NCBI RefSeq assembly: GCF_035582795.1
Contig: NC_134366.1
Span: forward strand, 632,501-696,500
Length of the DNA stretch: 64,000 nucleotides
From: Mycteria americana
Taxonomy: Eukaryota > Chordata > Aves > Ciconiiformes > Ciconiidae
Reading direction: 5' to 3'
Shown piece by piece: positions 11,376 to 23,200 of the stretch (positions are counted from its first letter, which is position 1; the number at the start of each line of letters is the position of its first letter). The translations under genes and the position numbers were made by a program. Below the pieces are notes generated by a model that had not been told where the DNA came from, did no database searches, and saw nothing but the letters and a program-made list of their open reading frames with translations.

Positions 11376-11875
11376 GCCGCGAGACCCCCCCCCCCCCCGC
11401 CCTGTGCCGCCGCCGCCGTCCCGGCCGGGCCTCGCCGGAGCGGCACCCCCACGGCTGGGGGTGGCCGGGCTGGTCCCCCCGGTGCTCCGTCACCTCGGGG
11501 GCTCCCCGTCCCCTGCAGAGCCGCGGCAGGAGCAGAGGCGGCCTCCGGGATTTCGGAGCCGTCCCTGAGCTCTCCAGGCTGCGCGCGGGGGCCGGGGGAC
11601 GTCCCGGGGACCGGGGGACGCCGTGGGGACCGGGGAGGCGGCGGGGCTGTGCAGTAAAGGCGCGCTGTGCTCGGAGGTCCCGCTCTGCTGCTTCGTCCCG
11701 GGCCCCGAGCGGCCGGGGGACGCTCGCCTCTACCCACCCGGACCCACCGCGTCCCCCTCCCTCCTCCCGGGCCGGGGGGTGGCGCAGCCGGTGGCACGGA
11801 GGAGCCCCCGCGCCCCCCAGCCACAGCGATCCCCGGCGGGAATAACGACGGTGACAGCGGGAGCCAGAGCCGGGG

Positions 11876-11881
11876 TTTACT
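11876..11881 (-). terminator. Poly(A) signal AGTAAA, RARRES2
   Basis: On the minus strand, about 500 bases beyond the RARRES2 stop. The AGTAAA assigned to LRRC61 lies at 11653-11658 on the other strand, so the two convergent genes would end about 220 bases apart. Variant hexamers, so moderate confidence. Confidence 0.45.
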
Positions 11882-12384
11882 GCTGAGCCGGGGGGCGGGC
11901 GGGGCGGGGGGGACGCGTCCAGGAGCGTCCCGTGGCGACGCGGTGCCGGGGGGCGGCGAGCGGGGGGTGCCGGGTCGGTCCCCGGCGGCGGCGTCCGTCT
12001 CCTCGGGCTGGCGGAGGGGGTGGCCTGGAGAGGGGACACGGGGAGGGGCTGGCTGCGGGAGGAACCCCCCTGCGCACGCACGCGCCTCTCCCCGTCGCCT
12101 CGTCCCTGTCCCCCCGTCCCCAGGGCCAGCCCGCCCGGCGGCGGCAGAGCCGGCTGGAGACGTCCCGCGGGATTTCTCCCGGCCGAGGACAGTCCCCGGC
12201 ACCCGGGGGGGTCCTGGGGGGACCCCAGCCTGGCCCCGCTCCGCGGAGGAGCGCCCGCATCCCACCGGCGCCGGGCGATGCCGGAGCTCTGCCGGCGGGA
12301 GAGGGTTGCGCGTCCGTCCCCCGTCCCCCCCACCCCAGCCCCGCCGCCCCCGGCACCTACCGCGCGGGGCCGCGGGGCCGGCGC

Positions 12385-13774
12385 CTAGGCCGGCAGCCCC
12401 ATGGAGAAGGCGTACATGCCGGGGAGGTAGAGCGCGTCCGCCGACTTGCCGGCCTCCTCCACCGCCCTGCACTCCGCCTCGTCTCGCTGTTTGATCTCCT
12501 GCGGGGCAGAGGACGCGGGCTGGCACCCACCGCGGCACCGCCGGGGTGCCGGCAGCCGGCGGGGACCCGTGCCGGCGGCCCGGGAGACGGATTACCTTCG
12601 CCGCCAGGTGATGGCTGGGGCCGCAGTTCTGGTACTTGTCCAGCACCTTGGGGACGTCGCCGCCGTCAAACTTGTAGCAAGCCAGGCAGGCCGGCTTCCT
12701 CTGGGGAGAGAGCGCGGCCCGTCACTGCCCGGCCCCGGGGACCCGCCGGCCCCGGGGACGTCCCTGCCGCTCGCCGCGGTGCAGGAGGGCAGCGCCGGGC
12801 ACGGCCGCGTCGCCGCCGCCGGGAACCGTCGTCGCCTCCGGCCCTCCCCGGCACGCGCGGCGGCGGCACGGCGGAGGGCCGGGGCGGGCGGGGGAGGCGG
12901 AGGTGCCGCGTCCCCGCGGGACGTGGCCGCAGGGAGGGGGACGCCGGCCCCGGTGGCCCCGGCCCACCTGGTTCTCCAGGATCCTGCAGTTCTGCCGCCG
13001 CGGCGCCTTCTTCCTGCAGGCCGTCTGCGCCAGGCTGAGCCGCAGCTGGACGAAGGTCCCCGAGGGGTCTTCCTGGGGGGACAGGGGCACGGCCCGTCAG
13101 CCGCGGGGCGCCCGCCGGGGCGCCGGGTGCCGCCGAGGGCTCGCGCCGTGCCGCGGGGCCGCTGGGCGAGGCGGCTGCGGGCGGGAGGGGGACGCCAGGG
13201 CACGGAGGAGGGGAGGGGGGCGAGGGAGCCCAGCCCCTCCCGAGGCACGGCCACGTCCGAGCCGCCGCCGTCGGTGCTCCCGGCTACACCGGGACGGCCG
13301 GGCGGCGGCGGCCGCTCGCCCCCGCGGCCGGCCGCGGCACGGTTAATGAGTAGCTGAGCTCTGCCGGCCCCTGCCCGCGTGCCCCCGGTGACCGGCCTGC
13401 CCGCACCGCGCCGTGCCGGCGGGCCCGTCCCCGCACCCGGCCGGCCGTGACGCCCCGGCACCCGCCGTCCCCTCCCTCCGTGGCACCCTGACCCCCTCCC
13501 CGCCCGGCCCCGGCCACGCTGGCCCAGGGGCTCGGCCGCCTGCTCGCCCCCTCCCCGCAGCGGCAGCCCCCCCCCGGGGTCCGAGGGCGCCCGCGGCCCC
13601 GGTGCTCACCCGCTCGACGGCCCCGTCCACCGCCTGCTCCTTGAAGAGGAAATGCACGTTGCTGCGGCCGTGGAAATACTCCAGCACCTCCTTCACCACC
13701 CGCCGCTGCAGCGGGGACTGGCTGGCGCCGGCCAGGGCCACCAAGCCCAGGCAGAGGGCTAGCAGGAACCTCAT
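12385..13774 (-). CDS. RARRES2: Chemerin (retinoic acid receptor responder 2)
   Basis: Secreted chemoattractant and adipokine with a cystatin-like fold, activated by C-terminal proteolysis and acting on CMKLR1. Four coding exons, all phase 0: 13610-13774, 12968-13072, 12596-12700 and 12385-12498; 162 residues. Residues 1-17 are a signal peptide (MRFLLALCLGLVALAGA). The body has VVKEVLEYFHGRSNVHFLF and six cysteines spread over exons 2-4 (TACRKK, QNCRIL, ACLACYKF, QNCGPS, AECRAV). The C-terminus reads YLPGMYAFS-MGLPA; the human active nonapeptide is YFPGQFAFS, so the receptor-activating segment is kept with a five-residue propeptide. It sits between LRRC61 and the zinc-finger genes, as in mammals. 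The 5' flank between 13.8 and 14.5 kb would hold its promoter. Confidence 0.96.
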
Positions 13775-14870
13775 CCCTGCGGCGGGGGGCTGCCGGGGCT
13801 GCCTGACCCCAGAGAGCCTCGCCGATCGACCCGCCGGGGGCTTTGGTCTTTCATTAACCGATTTCCTGGGAACTGCCCCTCTTTCCGCCCCCGGGCCGGC
13901 CCCGCGGCCTGTTTGCGCGGCCCACCCCGGCACGGCCCCTCCGGCACGGCCGCGGGGAGGAGGAGCCGGGCACGGCTACGGCCGGCACGCGTGCAGGCGG
14001 GGGGACGCCGGCGTCACCCCGTCGTCGCCCGCGGCCTCGTGCCCCCGGGAAGGGGAGCCGAGGGACCGGGAGGGGAGCGGATCTCTCGCCCCCGAGCTCG
14101 GGCCCGGTGCCGGCAGCCCTCGCCGGGCAGCCGAACGTCACCGCCGCCGGCAGGGACCTCGGCGAGGCTTCTCCCCTGCCCTGACGCGGGGCGAGGCGGC
14201 GCGGGGCCAGGGGCTGCCGCTGCCGGGGGTGCTGGCTCTCCCCCCCCCGCCGGGGCCGCGGAGCCCACCCGGCCCGGCCAGGCCGCCTCTGCCGGGGGAC
14301 GTCTCCCGGACGAGCCGCAGCAGGCGGAAGGAGGAGGGCGGCCCCCGTGCTGGGGGGTGCCGGCGGCGAGGGGCGGGGGGGCTCGCACCCTCCCGGTCAC
14401 CGGGGGGGGTCCCCGTCCCACCCAGGGCCCCTGGCCGGCGCCACCGGGGGGCCGGGCCTCCTCCCCCCGCGCAGGAGGTGGGGGCTGGCGGGTGCCGGGA
14501 GGGGGGAAAAGTCCCCAAAACGACGTCGAATGAATGCGGGTCCCCGCCCCCCCCCTCGCTGCGGGACACGGCCCCCCCGGGAGAGCGGCCGGGGCTGAGG
14601 GGGAGGCGGAGGAGGACCCGGCGCCTCAGGACCCCGCACCGAGCAGGGCCGGGCCCCGGGGCGAGCACAGGCCCCCCGGGGCGAGCACAGGCCCTCCGGG
14701 GCGAGCAGAGGCCCAGCGGGGGCTCCGCCGGCAGAGGCAGCCGGTCCCGGCCCCTCCCGGTCCCGGGCCGGCGGTGGCACGGGCAATGGCGGCGGGGGCG
14801 GCGGGGACGCTCTGGCCCGTCGCGGGGCGCTCTATGATGGCAGCGGTGGGCGCTCTGGCAGCGCGGCGGC
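13775..14870. other. G+C-rich intergenic DNA upstream of RARRES2
   Basis: No gene is supported despite several long open frames, which reflect base composition. At 14650-14712 a 19-bp unit (CCCCGGGGCGAGCACAGGC and variants) occurs three times in tandem. Confidence 0.5.
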
Positions 14871-14883
14871 GGCTCGATGGTGC

Positions 14884-14914
14884 GGCGCCCCCTGGCGCCG
14901 GCAGAGGGCGCTCC
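14884..14914. promoter_or_regulatory. Pair of CTCF-like motifs in divergent orientation
   Basis: 14884-14899 read on the minus strand gives GGCGCCAGGGGGCGCC; 14898-14914 on the plus strand gives CCGGCAGAGGGCGCTCC. Both resemble the CTCF core CCASYAGRKGGCR and nearly abut, pointing away from each other. They stand just upstream of a CpG-rich promoter-like stretch. Confidence 0.45.
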
Positions 14915-14939
14915 AGCCAGCCCGTACGGGTGCCGCGGC

Positions 14940-15070
14940 AGGACACGCCCGCTGACCCGGAAGTGCTTTCGCCAAGCGGCGGGCGTGGCCGCTTCCTCCC
15001 GCCGCCCCGGGCGCGTCGCCGCCGCGACGACGTCACCGCGTCGCGGGACGTCGCCCGCCCGTGAGTTTCC
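14940..15070 (+). promoter_or_regulatory. CpG-island promoter-like segment with ETS and CRE-like motifs
   Basis: ACCCGGAAGTGC (ETS) at about 14957, ACGACGTCACCG (CRE half-site) at about 15026, and a donor-like GTGAGT at 15061. It could drive an alternative first exon of the zinc-finger gene to the right or an unannotated transcript; no coding exon is attached to it here. Confidence 0.35.
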
Positions 15071-16795
15071 CCGGGGAGGCGGCTCCGGGGCCCGGCGAGC
15101 GGGAGGGGCGGGGTCGCCATGGCAACGCGCGGCCCAGCCCGGGGGACCGGGGCTCACGGCGAGGGCCGGGCCCGGGGCGCGGGGGGGGGGGGGGGGTCGG
15201 GCCGAGGCGCCCGGGGCGAGGCGGGGGCGGAGGGGGGGGGCGACGGGGCGGGAGGCCGGTGCCCCGGTCTTGTGCCGCCCTGGGGCCTTCCGCCGCGGGC
15301 AGAGCCCGGGCCCTGGTCCCGCCCGCCCTCCGGTGAGGCGGGGGGGGGGGCGGGGCGGGTTCTTCCCGTCGCGTCCCCGGCGTCGGGACCGAGCCCAGCC
15401 CGGGGCGGGAGGGCTTCGTGTTCACCCCCGTCCCGGTGAACCGGCCCGGCAAGCCCCGCCGGGTGTTCCGGGGGGGGGAAAGGAGCCGTTCCCGGTGCGG
15501 CGGCTCTCCCGCAGGAAGGGCGTGCGGGCCCCGGGGGGGCTTTTCCTCGGTAAAACCGCTTCCCCGGGACAGCCCCGCCGCGGGCACGGCCTCGGGAAGC
15601 AGCGGCAGCGCCTGGCAGCCCCCCCGCCCGCCCTGGCCCCCGCCGTCGCCGGGCCGGTCTCCTGGCCGCGCTCGCCTCCGAGGGAGAGGCGGGAAAAGCT
15701 CCGCCGGGACCGGGACCGGGACTGGGACGACAAAACCGACGGCGACGGGGGAGAGCCGAGGAGAGGCCGCGTCGTCCTGCCGCGGGCAGCCCCGCACCCC
15801 GGGACGTGCCGCGCCGGCCGCCTCGCCCGCCGCACAACTGGGGCGCGTGCCCCGAATCCGCGGAGCTGAGCTGAGCGGCCTGGAGACCTGGCTTCTCGCC
15901 GCCGCCGCCATGGGTGCCGCGCCGTGCCCGTCGGCAGCGCCACCCGGGCCGGAAACGGATTTAGGGCTAGGAGGATTTTTGGGTTCTGGGACCGGAGCGG
16001 TCCCGCCGTCGCCGTTTCCCCCGTGCTGCCCCAGAGCCGGTTCTGCCCTTCGGCGGGCGGTTGGCTGCCGAGGGGCCCGGTTTGTGCCGCGGGCGCCGGG
16101 CTGCCTGGGTTTGCGGCCCTGCCCGCGCCCTTGCCGCCTTCTGCCCGCTGCTCCGGCGAACCTCGGAGAACTCTCCCCCGGCACGCCGTCCCTGCCTCTC
16201 CTCGGCTGTGCCGGGCCCGTAACCGGCCCCGGGGAGCGCCGCGGCTCGGTTAAACGCGTACGCAAAGCGCCGGCGGGGCTGAGCCGGTCGCGGGGTCGTC
16301 AGCGCTTGGCGGGACTTAACGATCGGGGGCTAACGACGCCTGGCCTGGCGGAGAGCTGCGTCCCCCGGTGGGGGTCCGCACCGGAGGGCCCCGAGCCCCC
16401 GACCGTGGTTACGCTGCCAGGGAGGGTCGGGGTCCCGGCCGGCTCCCACGCAGCACGGCTCCACAGCCGGCGCTCCTCTCGTCAGGCGGTTCCAAAAATA
16501 GCTCTAATTAAGCCCGGGCGTTCGTCAAAGCGTCCCGATGGCTGCCGGGGCTTCGAAGGGTGATGCGGGACTCGCGCGGGGGCGAGGGGGGCTCCTCTCC
16601 GAGGCGGCGTCATGGCGTTCGCCCCCCCCCCCCGCGGCACCCTGCGGCAGAAGGCACCGTTTTGCTGGTCGATGCGGGAGCCGGGCTGGGCCACCCTCGC
16701 TCCCCCACGGCGCAGGAGCCGGCAGGGCTGCGCCTTTGCCGTTTCCCGCTCGCTGCGGCAGGGCGAGGCCGCGCCGGGGCCGGCTCCCGGCTGCC
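15071..16795. other. CpG-rich DNA without a recognised gene
   Basis: Contains a run of 17 G at about 15182-15198 and other poly-G tracts. No exon or RNA gene could be supported in either strand. Confidence 0.45.
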
Positions 16796-17290
16796 GGGAG
16801 CTGTAGTTCCCCCGTCCCCGCAGCCGCAGGCAGCGCTCGGCGCGCGGTGCCGGGCCTCTCGGCCTGGACTACAAATCCCAGGAGCGCTGGCTGCAGGGAA
16901 GCTTTGCTGTAAACAGAATGAATCCGGGCCAGAGCCCGGGGTCGGTGCCTTCCTCTCCCCTAAAATAACTCGGAGGAGGAGGAAGAGGAGGAGGAGGAGG
17001 AGGAGGAGGAGGAGGAGGAGGAGGAGGAGGGATGCAGACGCCGGCGGAGGCTCTCCCGAGGTGGCCGGGCTCCTCCAGCTTTGGCTCTCGGCGTGCCGCC
17101 CTGCTCCCCCCGCTCACCGGCTCCTCTCTCTCGCTCCCCCAGGGCCCCGCAGCAGCCATTTGGAGGAAGTCGGGGAAGATCGGAGCCCGCGACCGTGGCG
17201 GAAGGCGGAGGGGAAGGATGGCCGCCGCCGCCCCGCGCTCTCCCCGGAGCTGATGTCCTCTCCCCTCGCCGGGCGGCCCCGAGGGGAACG
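16796..17290 (+). promoter_or_regulatory. Promoter and 5' UTR of the large zinc-finger gene, with two ZNF143-like sites
   Basis: 16868-16884 reads ACTACAAATCCCAGGAG, a close fit to the ZNF143/Staf motif (ACTACAATTCCCAG). 16796-16809 holds a weaker copy in inverted orientation (AACTACAGCTCCC on the minus strand). A (GGA)n tract covers about 16972-17031. A short upstream open frame starts at 17218 (MAAAAPRSPRS), 73 bases before the presumed start codon. Confidence 0.5.
16972..17031 (+). repeat. (GGA)n microsatellite
   Basis: About 60 bases of near-perfect GGA/GAG triplets on the plus strand, within the promoter region of the downstream zinc-finger gene. Confidence 0.9.
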
Positions 17291-20200
17291 ATGTCTGCGG
17301 GGGGAGCGCCCCAGGTACGCGCGGGGCTGGGGGGCGGCCGCGGCTCCCCCTCCGTCCCCGGGGAGAGGCCGGAGCTGGGCCGGCTCTGCCCGCGTCCCTC
17401 CCTGGCAGAGCGGAGCGCGGTGCCGGGGCGGCCGGGAGGAACCCCCGCTTCTCTTTCATGCCGTGACATCGGGGGGGGGGGGGGCCCTGTTGGGGTTTTC
17501 CCCGGGGCTGGGAGCTCTTCCGCCGCTTTTCTCCCCGTATTTAGAAATACCGAGGCCCGCGGAGCCGCGCCAGCCCCCTGCGAGGCGACTTCTTTTAAAT
17601 TGGCGCCTCTTAAAGTTACGGCAGCCGGCAGAGCGCGGGCTGGGCGCCGTGTCTTCTGCCATCTGCTCTCCCCGCGCTCCTGCCAAGCTGCGGGGGAGTT
17701 TTGGGGGAAGAAGAGAGGAATCCTGGGGAGGGAAGACGGGCGGATTGGGTGTCGGGCTTCCCGGGAAGAGCCGCTCTGGCTCCTTACAGGGGTTTCCTCC
17801 TTCGCTCCAGATCCTGGCTGGGTTGGGAGCGGGGCCGGGCGATGGCACCCGGGCGAGGGATCCCCTTGGGAAAGAAGCGATCTCCTTAGAGGGGTGCTGG
17901 GCGCGTGCCTTCGGCCCTTCGCCAGCTCCCCTTGAGGGTTTCTGATGGGGAAACTGAGGCGCGGAGGAGAAGCGGCTTTCCCGTGCCGAAACCGGCGGGT
18001 GGCGAAGCAGGAGGTGTCACCCCGAGCCCCTGCCCTGCCCTCCTGCCTCTGCCTGCCTGCTCTGCCCGTACCTCCCTGCTCCCGCTCCTTCCCCGACGGA
18101 TCAGAGCTGCCTCTCGGCACGGGGCGCGTGCCGGGGCGCGGGGGCGGCAGCGCCCGGCGTTGCGCCCCGTCTGCCGGGCGGGACCAGCCCTTCCGTCCAC
18201 CTCCTCCGGTGCCGCAACAGCCTTTCCCTGCCCTCCGCAGGGAAAAGGGCCTGGGATTTCTCCCGGCCGTGCTGCCGCGGATCCGGAGTCCGCGGAGAAC
18301 GCCTCGGTGGCGATCCCGCAGGGCCGGGAGCCCCCGAGCTCTCCGGTTCCGGTCCGAGGGGCCGCGAGGGCTTTCTGAGGGCCGGGGCGTTTGCAGCGGC
18401 GTGGCACGCTGCCGCCCCTGGGCCGGGCGCACGCCTCGTGGGGTCTCGCTGCTGGTGGCCCGCGGGCGTGGGGCGCTGATCCGAAAGCCCGCCGCCCGTC
18501 CTTCGCAGAGTCGCTGAGGTTGGAAAAGACCCTTAAGACCATCAGGTCCAACCGTTAACCCAGCGCTGCCAAGCCCACCACTACACCATGTCCCTGAGCA
18601 CCTCATCCACACGGCTTTTAAATACCCCCAGGGATGGGGACTCCACCACTGCCCTGGGCAGCCTGTGCCAGTGCTGGACAACCCTTTCGGTGAAGATATT
18701 TTTCCTAATTTTCAATCTAACCCTCCCCTGGCGCAACTTGAGGCCATTTCCTCTCGTCCTATGGCTTGTTACCTGGGAGAAGAGACCGACCCCACCTCTC
18801 TACCCCCTCCTTTCAGGCAGCTGTAGAGAGCGATGAGGTCTCCCCTCAGCCTCCTCCTCTCCAGGCTGAACAACCCCAGGTCCCTCAGCCGCTCCCCATC
18901 AGCCTTGTGCTCCAGACCCTTCCCCAGCTCCGTTGCCCTTCTCTGGACACGCTCCAGCCCCTCCATGTCTCTCTTGTGGTGAGGGGCCCAACACTGAACA
19001 CAGCATTCGAGGTGCGGCCTCACCAGCGCCGAGCACAGGGGCACGGTCACTGCCCTGCTCCTGCTGGCCCAAACCCCAAAGAATCCCACCCCAAAAAGGC
19101 GACGGCAGTCTGCTGAAACGCTTCTCCTCTCTCCCGGACCAGCCTGCCCACGCCCTGAACCTGCTCCCTTACCCCAGGCTGAGCGAGGTGCCGAGAGCCG
19201 GACACGAGCTGGATGCCGTCGGCGTGGAGATCCCGTCCGACCCCTGCACAGGTGACGGCCGAGGTCGGCGAGCGGCACCGCGCCGGGCAGGCTTCGCCGG
19301 CGAGGGAGGGGGGGTTTGCGGATGCGCTCGCGCGTTCTCCGGCGTTCGGTCGGTCCCGCGGTAACGCCGAGTCCGACCGACCGCCGGCAGCGGCCTCCTC
19401 TCGAGCGGGGTGGGGGGATGCAGGGGGTGACACCGAGGATCGTATGTAAATGTATGCAAATGCGGCACCGCCGGGAGGAAGCCCCCCACCCCGCTCCGCC
19501 GGCCCAGCTCCTCCGCTAAAGATGGCAACTCCGCTTCTGCGTGGGAGGCTCGGGCTGGAACCACTCGCGGTTTCCCGGTAGCCTTTGAAATCCGATCGTA
19601 AAAGCCTTGCGCGGGTTTAAGGATCCCGGGCGAGCGTGCGAAAGGCTGCGGAAAGAGTCGCTTTCCGAGGAACGCCGCTCCTTCCCGCCCTTCGCCTTGC
19701 CGGGACGCCGGAGCCTGGTGCCGGCGTTGCCTTTTATCTTTAATTACACTCCAGGCAGCAGCAGCTTCAGATAGATGAAAGCGACGCCCCCAGGCTTCGT
19801 TAATTTTCGCTTAATTTGTGAATTAACGCAGGCGTCTCCGGCGTAACGACGTCGACGCCGAACGCGCGGTTTGCGGTGCGACGCGGTTCGTGGTGACCGG
19901 CTCTTGTCCCTTCAACCAGGCTACAGGTTTTTCAAACCCGGCGGTTTGTTCGGCGTCAAGCAGTCGGAGGAGCCGTACGCCGACGGCCAGCAGATGCAGG
20001 AGGAGAGCAAGATCCTCGTCAGCCCCTGTGCGGGTAGGTGCTCCGCGCGTCCCGGGGAGGCTGGGCGAGCGGCGGGAAACCGGCCTCGCCGGAGGATGTT
20101 CCTCTTGTGGCCGTTTCGGGCCAGTTTGTGGCCATTCTGGGCCAGTTTCCAGCCGTTTCTTGCCAGTTTGTGGCCATTTCTTGCCAGTTTGTGGCCATTT

Positions 20201-23200
20201 CAGGCCAGTTTGCAGCCATTTCAGCACGGTTTGCAGCCATTTCAGGCCAGTTTGCAGCCGTTTCAGGCCAGTTTGTGGCCATTTCGGACCAGTTTGTGGC
20301 CGTTTCAGGCCGGTTTGTGGCCATTTCAGGCCGGTTTGTGGCCATTTCTTGCCAGTTTGTGGCCGGTTTGCGGCCATTCCAGACTGGTTTGCAGCCATTT
20401 TGGGCCAGTTTGCGGCCATATCAGGCCAGTTTGCAGCCGTTTCAGACCGGTTTGCGGCCATTTTGGGCCAGTTTCCAGCCATTTCTTGCCAGTTTGCGGC
20501 CGGTTTGCGGCCATTCCAGACTGGTTTGCAGCCAGTTTGCGGCCATTTCAGGCCAGTTTGCAGCCGTTTCAGGCCAGTTTGTGGCCATTTCAGGCCAGTT
20601 TGTGGCCATTTTGGGCCAGTTTGTGGCCATTTCAGACCCATTTGCGGCCATTTTGGGCCAGTTCCCAGCTGTTTCTTGCCAGTTTGCGGCCAGTTTGCAG
20701 CCGTTCCAGACCGGTTTGCAGCCATTTTGGGCCAGTTTGTGGCCATTTCAGACCGGTTTGCGGCCCTTTCAGGCCAGTTTGCAGCCATTTTGGGCCAGTT
20801 TCCAGCCGTTTCTTGCCAGTTTGCGGCCAGTTTGCAGCCGTTCCAGACCGGTTTGCAGCCATTTCGGGCCAGTTTGTGGCCATTTCAGGCCAGTTTGTGG
20901 CCATTTCAGACCGGTTTGCGGCCATTTTGGGCCAGTTTCCAGCCGTTTCTTGCCAGTTTGCGGCCAGCTTGCGGCCGTTCCAGACCGGTTTGCAGCCATT
21001 TTGGGCCAGTTTGTGGCCTTTTCAGACCGGTTTGCGGCCCTTTCGGGCCGGTTTGCGGCCATTTCGGGCCAGTTTGCGGCCATTTTGAGCCAGTTAAGGG
21101 CAAGTTTTTGCTATCGCCGCTGCCGCCAGCGCCAGCCTGGGCGAGCCGGGGTGCAGCGGGCTCTGGGCAGGGCTGCGATCCCGCGGGGTCCTTAGGGAGG
21201 TACAGCCTGCAACGCGTTCGTGTCCGGCAGCCCCACGGGGAGCAGGGGGTGGCCTGGGTGATCCTTAGGGGTCCCTTCCGACTCGAGATGCTGTACGGTT
21301 CCGTGAAGGACTCTGCAATTAACGTCTTGAATCTTTTTGAAATCTAGTTGAGCCCGGTCGAGTGAATAAAGTCGAGCAGCCCGAGGAGAAGCCCGGGGCA
21401 GCTGCCGGCTCCCTGGAGCTGTATCCCGCAGCCACCAGCAGTTCCAGCCGCTGGTTTCACGGCGGGCAGCGCGCGCCCGAGCGGGCGGGCATGGAGAGAG
21501 ACGGCGCCGCCGGCCTCAGCCCGCTCTCCGGCCGGGTGGCCTGCTGGGTGCCGCAGCTCGGCGCCGGCCCGTTCCGCTGCGCCCAGTGCGGGAAGGGTTT
21601 CCGGCAGAAGCAAAGCCTCATCACGCACGAGAGGATCCACACCGGAGAGAAGCCCTACAGGTGCGGGGACTGCGGGAAGAGCTTCAGCCAGCGGCCCAAC
21701 CTGCTGACCCACCGCCGCGTGCACACGGGGGAGCGCCCCTTCCCCTGCGCCCAGTGCGGCAAGAGCTTCAGCCAGAAGGCCAACCTCCTGGCCCACCAGC
21801 GCATCCACGCCGCCGGGGAGAAGGCGCTGGCGGGGGGCGAGCAGGAGGACGGCGCTTCCAGCAAGCCGAAGCTGCGCTCCCAGCAGCGGAGTTACCAGGA
21901 GGACACCCCCTTCGTCTGCCCCGAGTGCGGGAAGAGCTTCCGGCAGAAGCCCAACCTCATCACCCACCGCCGCATCCACACCGGCGAGCGTCCCTTCACC
22001 TGCTTCCTCTGCGGCCGGAGCTTCAACCAGAAGACCAACCTGGTGACCCACTACCGCGTGCACACGGGGGAGCGCCCCTTCGCCTGCACGCAGTGCGGCA
22101 AGCGCTTCACCCAGAAAACCAACCTGGTGACGCACCAGAGCACCCACACCGACCTCCGGCCCTACCCCTGCGGGCAGTGCCAGAAGTGCTTCAAGGACAA
22201 AGTCTCCCTCAAAGCCCACCAGAAGACTCACGCCCCGCGCCAGCGGCGCTGCCCGGGCCGCAGCCCCGCCGCCGGCTTGCCCTACGGGGCCGCGCCCACC
22301 CTGCTCCCGCCCGGGGGTGCCGAGCAAGAGGCCCCCTTCAGCCCCATGCCGCCGCTGCCCGTCCCGAAGATCCCCGAGGGCCAAGAGCTGTACTCGTGCG
22401 CGGAGAAGAGCTTTCCCCCGAAGGAGCCGCTCCTGCCGCACCAGCAGGCCCCCCTGGGCGAGCAGACCTTCCCCTGCGTCCAGTGCGGGGAGGGCTTTTG
22501 CCAGAAGGTGACTCTCCTCCGGCCGCAGCACGGCCCTGCCGCCGAGGCTGCCGGGGGCTGCGCGGCGGCCTTCAGCCACGGCCCGCACCTCCTGGGGCAC
22601 CTGGGGGTGCAGCCTGTCCTCGGGGACGCGACCGCCCCGGCTCCCGCCGCCGCCGGGGCGGAGAAGCCCTTCATCTGTAACCAGTGCGGCAACAGCTTCG
22701 GCCTGTGGCTCTCCCTCGTGGCCCACCAGAAGACCCACGCCGGGCAGAAGCCCTACCCGTGCCCCGAGCACGAGAAGAGCTCCGGCGACGACGAGCTGTC
22801 CCCCAAAGCTCCCCAGGAGAAGCAGGCGGAGGGGAGGGCCTGGGTGTGCCCCGAGTGCGGGAGAAGCTTCGCCCAGTACGAGCGTTTGGTAAAACACCGG
22901 CAAAACCACCGGGGCAGAGGGCCCTACCGCTGCGACGTCTGCGGGAAGAGGTTCAGCCTGAAGACCAACCTGGTGACCCACCAGCGCATCCACACCGGCG
23001 AGCGTCCCTTCACCTGCGGCGTCTGCGGCCGGCGCTTCAACCAGAAGGGGAACCTGGTCACCCACTACCGCACGCACACGGGGGAGCGCCCCTTCGCCTG
23101 CGCCCAGTGCGGCAAGCGCTTCGCCCAGAAGCCCAACCTCATCGCCCACCAGAAGACCCACACCGGCCGGCAGCCCTTCACCTGCCTGGAGTGTCCCAAG

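Noticed and set aside
11386-12360. ZBED6CL, which lies between LRRC61 and RARRES2 in human.
   Set aside because: The space here is under 1.1 kb, is mostly 3' UTR of the two convergent genes, and shows no hAT-derived coding sequence.
19823-21347. Several overlapping long open frames on both strands (up to 485 codons).
   Set aside because: All arise from the stop-free 21-bp repeat unit. Kept only as a repeat and as an intron-retention idea.
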